64,000 nucleotides of DNA. Origin: UBA1351 sp964627665 (lineage in GTDB: Bacteria; Bacillota; Clostridia; Lachnospirales; Vallitaleaceae). Under the pieces are notes generated by a model. The model ran no database searches and was not told the origin of the DNA. It saw nothing but the letters and a program-made list of their open reading frames with translations. Of the stretch, positions 59,580 through 64,000 are shown piece after piece (positions within the stretch are counted from its first letter, which is position 1; every line of letters begins with the position of its first letter). Both the position numbers and the translations under genes were made by a program. The stretch is from the NCBI GenBank assembly GCA_964627665.1, contig CAZVKG010000009.1, forward strand, positions 1-64,000, in the 5' to 3' direction.

Positions 59580-61074
59580 TTTTACTTATTCCTCCTGTCG
59601 CGAGTTGCATTATTTGTTCTTGATCAAGTTCATCTCGTTCTAATTCACCCATTATATGACCCTCACGCATAACAATAACACGGTCACTCATATTAATAAT
59701 TTCCGGTAGCTCCGATGAAATCATAATGATTCCAACGCCTTCTTCTGCTAAGCGATTGATTATAGAATATATTTCAGCTTTTGCTCCTACATCAACGCCA
59801 CGAGTGGGTTCATCGAGTATCAATACCTTTGGTTTTGTTGCTAACCACTTTGCAATAACAATTTTTTGCTGATTACCTCCGCTTAAATTGTTTGCTAATT
59901 GCCGGGTGTTTGGCGTCTTAATCGATAGATGTTTAATGTAGTAGTCATTCAACTCAGTTTCCTTCTTCTCGTTAATGGACATACCTTCTATGACTTGATC
60001 TAAAACCGGTAAGCTAATATTAAATCCGACTGAATTGATTAAAACCAATCCTTCTTCTTTTCTGTTTTCCGGCACTAGTGCAATTCCATGCTTCATCGCA
60101 TCCAATGGATTATGGATTTGTACCAACTTGCCCTCAACAAATATTTCTCCTTCATCAATCGCATCAATTCCAAAAATCATTCTAGCCAACTCAGTTCTAC
60201 CTGCACCAACTAATCCGGCGATTCCTAATATTTCTCCCTGTTTAACGTTTATATTGGCCTGATATACATTTTTGTTTTTTAGATTTTTCAACTCTAATAC
60301 TGTCTTTCCCACAATATGTCTTGTTTTTGAGTATAAATTTTCTAAGTCCCTTCCTACCATTAATTTGATCAGGTGTTCTTTTGTCGTTTCTTTTGTTTGG
60401 ACTGTATCAATATATTCACCATCTCGCATGACTGTAACACGATCAGACACACGAAAAATTTCTTCCATGCGATGGGAAATATATATAATGCTTATATTCT
60501 TTTTCTTTAATTTTTCAATTGTGTCAAAAAGCATATCAACTTCTTTGTTGGTTAAGGAGGCTGTTGGCTCATCCATAATAATAATCTCTGATTCAAACAG
60601 TAGCGCTTTTGCAATTTCTACCATTTGTTGTTGTGCAATACTAAGATATGCCACAATTTCTTGTGCATCGATATTTAACCCAAGCTGATTCAATAATGCC
60701 TGCGTCTGTTCATCCATTGACTTAGCATTAACCTTTCTTGAAAAATCTTTGACCTCTTCGCGACCTAGATAAAAATTTTCCGAAACAGTCATATATGGAA
60801 CCAAACAGATTTCTTGATGAATAACACTGATTCCTTTTGCTTGTGAATCAAATACACTGTTGATTTCACAGGGTTTACCTCGATGAATTATTTCACCTTC
60901 ATCCGGTTGATGAATTCCCGCTAATACTTTGATTAATGTTGATTTTCCAGCTCCATTTTCACCTAATAAAGCATGTACCTCTCCGGCCATGATATCGAGT
61001 TGGACACCTTTTAATGCATGTACGCCAGGAAATCGTTTATGAATATTACGCATTTTTAATAACGGTTCTGACAT
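59569..61074 (-). CDS. Ribose-type sugar ABC transporter ATP-binding protein (two ATPase domains)
   Basis: RbsA/MglA-type double ATPase, about 501 residues. The first domain has Walker A GENGAGKST near 36, signature LSIAQQQMVEIAKA and Walker B IIIMDEPTAS. The second has a degenerate P-loop GLVGAGRTE near 290, signature LSGGNQQKIVIAKW and Walker B LILDEPTRGVD. This asymmetry is normal for the family. The ATG at 61074 follows GGAAGG; a GTG at 61083 is the alternative. It is preceded by a terminator that separates it from the anchored binding protein gene. Confidence 0.93.
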   Translation of the reverse strand: MSEPLLKMRNIHKRFPGVHALKGVQLDIMAGEVHALLGENGAGKSTLIKVLAGIHQPDEGEIIHRGKPCEINSVFDSQAKGISVIHQEICLVPYMTVSENFYLGREEVKDFSRKVNAKSMDEQTQALLNQLGLNIDAQEIVAYLSIAQQQMVEIAKALLFESEIIIMDEPTASLTNKEVDMLFDTIEKLKKKNISIIYISHRMEEIFRVSDRVTVMRDGEYIDTVQTKETTKEHLIKLMVGRDLENLYSKTRHIVGKTVLELKNLKNKNVYQANINVKQGEILGIAGLVGAGRTELARMIFGIDAIDEGEIFVEGKLVQIHNPLDAMKHGIALVPENRKEEGLVLINSVGFNISLPVLDQVIEGMSINEKKETELNDYYIKHLSIKTPNTRQLANNLSGGNQQKIVIAKWLATKPKVLILDEPTRGVDVGAKAEIYSIINRLAEEGVGIIMISSELPEIINMSDRVIVMREGHIMGELERDELDQEQIMQLATGGISKNAS

Positions 61075-61207
61075 TTGGTTCACACCTTCCTATACTTTCT
61101 ATTCACTTGAGATAATCTTAGTATATAAGTATTGAAGGAATTATATAATTGTATTTTGTCATTAATGGCCACTAACATTTGTCATCGTCTACATGTATTT
61201 TGCACAC

Positions 61208-61241
61208 AAAAAAAACTTAGATTATTTTCTAAGTTTTTTTT
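61208..61241 (-). terminator. Terminator after the membrane-anchored binding protein gene
   Basis: AAAAAAAACTTAGA/TCTAAGTTTTTTTT perfect stem with a 6-base loop and an A/T-rich base acting as U-run on either strand. It lies 7 bases after the stop of the 61248-62543 gene. Confidence 0.9.
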
Positions 61242-61247
61242 ACTTTT

Positions 61248-62543
61248 TTAATGTATTTCGCTGATAATCTCATTAACTCCAGAACGAATATCGCGAATAA
61301 TGTCTTGTGTGTTTTCATCTTGATATATACCAAGATCAACTCTAATATCCATCAATTTCTTTATTTTATTAAACTCTTTATAGCTAGGGTCTACGACACT
61401 ACTTTCAATAATGGTTTCTAGAAACAATGCATCCAGTACTGTTTCCTCTTCATTTCCCTCTGCATATATATCCTCAACAACTTGCGGTCTACTTGGCATC
61501 GCGTAGGTATACTTCCATACATTTTTTTGTACCCGCTCGTCATTGACTAAGTATTTGAGGAATTGCCATGCACTTTCTTTATCTTTACTTCGCTTGCTCA
61601 TACCTAATTGTACCGAGTATAATTTTGAAGCACTACTATAATCATCGATTTTAGGAAAGGGAATTGCTTCCCAATTAAAATCCAAGTATTTTTTTACGCG
61701 GTATGGATACGGTTTATATGCACGAAACTCGGCAAGTGAGAAGGTTTTAAACGCGACTTGTCCTTGATCAAAGTCCGTAGCATTGACAATTTGTCCTGCA
61801 TTCAATTGATGAAAAGCCTTCATTTGATCGATGGCGTTAGCCAATGTATCTTCATTATATAATTTGCGAACACTATTTCCTTTATTAAACTGTTCTCCCA
61901 AGCCATAATATATATGTTCCCATCGATAACCTTGTAGTCCAAATTGATCTAAATAGCCGTCTTGATTATTATCCAGTGTTATACGCTTTGAAATATCATA
62001 AAGTTCTTTAACTGACCAATCAGAGCGTGGTTTTTGAATTTCGTTGTTTTCCAGTAGTGTTGTATTCATAATCATAAAGGTAGGTACAACCTGCATTGGA
62101 ATGCAATACTGTTTCCCATCATATTGTCCTGCATTCCAAGCTTTTTCATAAAACTCCGATTTATGAATTGATGGATCCTCTTTGATTTGACTCTCTAAAT
62201 TTTCAAGCATTCCAATAGATGCAAATGTACTAAAATCCTCTTCTAAAACAATAAACACATCCGGTTCAGTCCCTGAAAGTATTTGTTGTGCCAACCATTC
62301 CGAATAATCCTCCATTAAAGTTCCGCTGCGATATTCAATACGAATATTCGGATGTTCTTTTTCAAAATCTTCAATGGCTTCATCATATATTTTATACACA
62401 TCTACTTGTGGGACTCCCCAAGCATTTCCTGAATATATTCCCAGTGAAATAATCTGCTCATTCCTATTTTGATAAATTGTAATACATATAATTATAGACA
62501 CAATTATTGTGCCAATGATTAGGTATCGATGGCGTTTTAGCAT
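61248..62543 (-). CDS. Membrane-anchored family 1 solute-binding protein
   Basis: A 431-residue MalE-like binding protein kept at the membrane by one N-terminal helix (about 7-26, LIIGTIIVSIIICITIY), with no lipobox. The fold is recognisable from YRSGTLMEDYSEWLAQQILSGTEPDVFIV (ligand lobe) and SVQLGMSKRSKDKESAWQFLKYLV (second lobe). GAGG precedes the ATG at 62543. It follows the NarL-type regulator by 10 bases and shares its strand with the kinase, so it is probably part of the sensor operon. It may present the sugar to the kinase, as XylFII does with LytS in Clostridium beijerinckii. That function is inferred. Confidence 0.85.
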   Translation of the reverse strand: MLKRHRYLIIGTIIVSIIICITIYQNRNEQIISLGIYSGNAWGVPQVDVYKIYDEAIEDFEKEHPNIRIEYRSGTLMEDYSEWLAQQILSGTEPDVFIVLEEDFSTFASIGMLENLESQIKEDPSIHKSEFYEKAWNAGQYDGKQYCIPMQVVPTFMIMNTTLLENNEIQKPRSDWSVKELYDISKRITLDNNQDGYLDQFGLQGYRWEHIYYGLGEQFNKGNSVRKLYNEDTLANAIDQMKAFHQLNAGQIVNATDFDQGQVAFKTFSLAEFRAYKPYPYRVKKYLDFNWEAIPFPKIDDYSSASKLYSVQLGMSKRSKDKESAWQFLKYLVNDERVQKNVWKYTYAMPSRPQVVEDIYAEGNEEETVLDALFLETIIESSVVDPSYKEFNKIKKLMDIRVDLGIYQDENTQDIIRDIRSGVNEIISEIH

Positions 62544-62553
62544 TTTAAAACCT

Positions 62554-63225
62554 CTAGTCTTCAATAGTTCTTACCATTATACTTGATTGAATAGCAAAGA
62601 TTGCTATTTGTGTTCGATCTCTTAACTCCAATTTTTTCAATATACTACTGATATAGTTACGTACTGTCCCTTCCGTAAAGTTTAACTTATCTGATATCTC
62701 TTTGTTCGACATCCCCTGTCCAATATGTTGAATAATTTTCAACTCGTTTTTGTTTAATTCATTTAATTCTTCTTCTTGAATATTAAATTGAATATCTGCT
62801 TTAGCCATTTGCGAAAACAATTCTAATACTTTACTTCCAATGCTCGATTCTAAAGAAGCACCACCAGAAACGACGGTTTCAATCGATTTTACTAGCTCAT
62901 CAAGCTTAACCCCTTTTAACAAAAACCCATTCGCACCATTTTTTAATGCATCATAAATATATTGATCATCATCAAATGTCGTTAAGATCAATACTTTCGT
63001 TTCGGCGGAATATTCTTTGATGATTTTCATGCTTTCAATACCGTCCATGCCGGGCATACGAATATCCATTAACACAATGTCCGGCTTATTGGTTCGTACT
63101 TGCCGTATGGCTTCTTGTCCATTTTCTGCCGTTCCTATCACCGATATATTGGGTCGTCCCCCTAGCATAAATGCCAAACTTTCTCGAATTATTTCTTGGT
63201 CGTCTACAATCAATACTTTAATCAT
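62554..63225 (-). CDS. NarL/FixJ-family response regulator
   Basis: A 223-residue regulator. The receiver covers about 1-120 with acidic pair DDQE, phospho-Asp in IVLMDIRMPGMDG near 54 and Lys in FLLKGVK near 104. A LuxR-type helix-turn-helix lies at about 155-215 (ELKIIQHIGQGMSNKEISDKLNFTEGTVRNYISSILKKL). It overlaps the kinase gene by 8 bases. It probably controls the RbsABC-type importer or the anchored binding protein nearby. Confidence 0.93.
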   Translation of the reverse strand: MIKVLIVDDQEIIRESLAFMLGGRPNISVIGTAENGQEAIRQVRTNKPDIVLMDIRMPGMDGIESMKIIKEYSAETKVLILTTFDDDQYIYDALKNGANGFLLKGVKLDELVKSIETVVSGGASLESSIGSKVLELFSQMAKADIQFNIQEEELNELNKNELKIIQHIGQGMSNKEISDKLNFTEGTVRNYISSILKKLELRDRTQIAIFAIQSSIMVRTIED

Positions 63226-64000
63226 ATGCAGTCCCCCATCTTATTGGTATATCAATATTAACAGTAAAACCCCTCGGTTTTTGCGGACCGTAACTAACCG
63301 TTCCACTAAGCATATTGACTCTTTCTTCTATATGTGTTAAGCCAAAACCCTTATTGATCTTTTCGCAACCATTACCATTATCTTGAATTATAATCTGTAC
63401 ATTATGTCCTATAAAAGAGATGTCTACCTCAATCCGAGTGGCTTTACCATGGCGTATTGCATTTGTAATCGTTTCTTGAATAATCCGGTAAATTGTTTCT
63501 TCTTCATCCTGCTTCATTTTTAAGACCGTACCATGAATCATCAGTTCAACAACAACAGGTGTACATTCGTTAATATCTGTAATCAATTTCTTAATTGCCG
63601 GAATTAAATCATATTTTGATAATGAGTCGATTTTTAATTCTCTTACGGACCGTCTGACATCAATCAGTCCTTTCCTAGATAGTTCCAATAAATTGTTCAA
63701 TTGTTTTTGGGCTAATATTGGATTTGAATCAACCATACTTATGCATGCTTCAATACCTGTCGTTAAGCTCGTTAACGAATGTCCTAATATATCATGTATT
63801 TCTCTTGCCAGTCGATTTCTTTCTTTCATTTTAACGTTATTGGCACTTTCCTTCGCATATTCACGAAGACGTAAATTAGCCAACTCAAGTTCTGTTGCTG
63901 TGGTTTTTAATTGGGTGTTTAATTGTCGAATTTCTGTATTCTCATGAATTTTATTTTGCAGTAAAAAGAAAATAAATAGGATAAAACCTATATCATTTAA
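63218..64000 (-). CDS. HisKA_3 sensor histidine kinase (5' part outside the window)
   Basis: The frame stays open to the right edge, so the gene is truncated by the window. The visible part begins with a hydrophobic helix (FILFIFFLLLQ), a coiled-coil linker, then the HisKA_3 box RNRLAREIHDILGHSL with its phosphoacceptor His, and a HATPase domain (ETITNAIRHG, IQDNGNGCE, GFGLTHIEERV). A TTG at 63883 is not a real start because the same frame continues upstream with a plausible membrane segment. It pairs with the NarL-type regulator. Its sensor domain lies outside the window. Confidence 0.9.
   Translation of the reverse strand, partial: LNDIGFILFIFFLLQNKIHENTEIRQLNTQLKTTATELELANLRLREYAKESANNVKMKERNRLAREIHDILGHSLTSLTTGIEACISMVDSNPILAQKQLNNLLELSRKGLIDVRRSVRELKIDSLSKYDLIPAIKKLITDINECTPVVVELMIHGTVLKMKQDEEETIYRIIQETITNAIRHGKATRIEVDISFIGHNVQIIIQDNGNGCEKINKGFGLTHIEERVNMLSGTVSYGPQKPRGFTVNIDIPIRWGTAYD

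Noticed and set aside
1..64000. CRISPR arrays, tRNA or rRNA genes, prophage modules
   Set aside because: No regularly spaced repeats, tRNA-like cloverleaf or phage structural genes were noticed on reading. A tRNAscan or CRISPR search would settle it.

Overview
The window is AT-rich (mid-30s % G+C by eye), densely coded chromosomal DNA. It most resembles an anaerobic, nitrogen-fixing member of the Clostridia, perhaps a Lachnospirales-type lineage, though the exact taxon cannot be fixed from sequence alone. Supporting signs are the clostridial nif order nifH-nifI1-nifI2-nifD-nifK-nifE-nifN-nifB, a NifD with the clostridial insertion, a [2Fe-2S] ferredoxin with Cys11/24/56/60 spacing, many YesM/YesN two-component pairs, lipoprotein sugar-binding proteins, strong GGAGG ribosome sites and SLH/NlpC cell-wall proteins. 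No CRISPR array, rRNA, tRNA, prophage or active insertion sequence was seen.

Layout. 0-5 kb: cobU, a phosphohexomutase, and a LysR regulator divergent from leuCD. 5-10 kb: an apparent operon (minus strand) of ccdA, a lipoprotein thioredoxin-MsrA-MsrB fusion and a YesN/YesM two-component pair. 10-23 kb: small unknown proteins, then one long minus-strand operon nifH-I1-I2-D-K-E-N-B, ferredoxin, nifV, modABC. This covers molybdenum nitrogenase, its ADP-responsive PII switch, most of FeMo-cofactor assembly, homocitrate synthesis and molybdate uptake. Its leader carries a strong terminator-like hairpin. 23.5-33 kb: superoxide dismutase, a MacB-like ABC export system with a large surface protein and its divergent OmpR-type two-component pair, then a transposase-derived protein in front of a split AhpF-like flavoprotein/thioredoxin pair. 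33-39 kb: ilvD, a second leuCD-like pair with a palindromic promoter, a DUF1294-SLH-SH3-NlpC fusion, and a sugar-phosphate isomerase-like protein. 39-54 kb: a carbohydrate island with two MalEFG-type ABC importers, a YesM/YesN pair, an amylosucrase-like GH13, a GH65 phosphorylase and an AraC regulator. 53.7-57.3 kb: a manganese (yybP-ykoY) riboswitch in front of a CaCA cation exchanger, a DEAD-box helicase and an MreB-like protein. 57.4-64 kb: an RbsABC-type importer whose binding-protein gene is frameshifted, a membrane-anchored solute-binding protein, and a NarL/HisKA_3 two-component pair that runs off the right edge.

Themes. Three separate loci deal with oxidative damage (msrAB/ccdA, sod, AhpF-like pair), as expected for an anaerobe protecting oxygen-labile nitrogenase and Fe-S dehydratases. 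Branched-chain amino-acid genes (two leuCD pairs, ilvD) bracket the nif and redox genes. The right third is devoted to sensing and importing sugars, with intracellular phosphorolysis or transglucosylation.

Most interesting leads: a methionine-rich sensor kinase apparently co-transcribed with a methionine sulfoxide reductase; the nif leader attenuator; a catalytically dead HUH-transposase homologue in an operon with a split AhpF; a manganese riboswitch on a CaCA exchanger; a 38-nt palindrome that coincides with the promoter of the second leuCD; and a membrane-anchored binding protein encoded beside a sugar two-component system.
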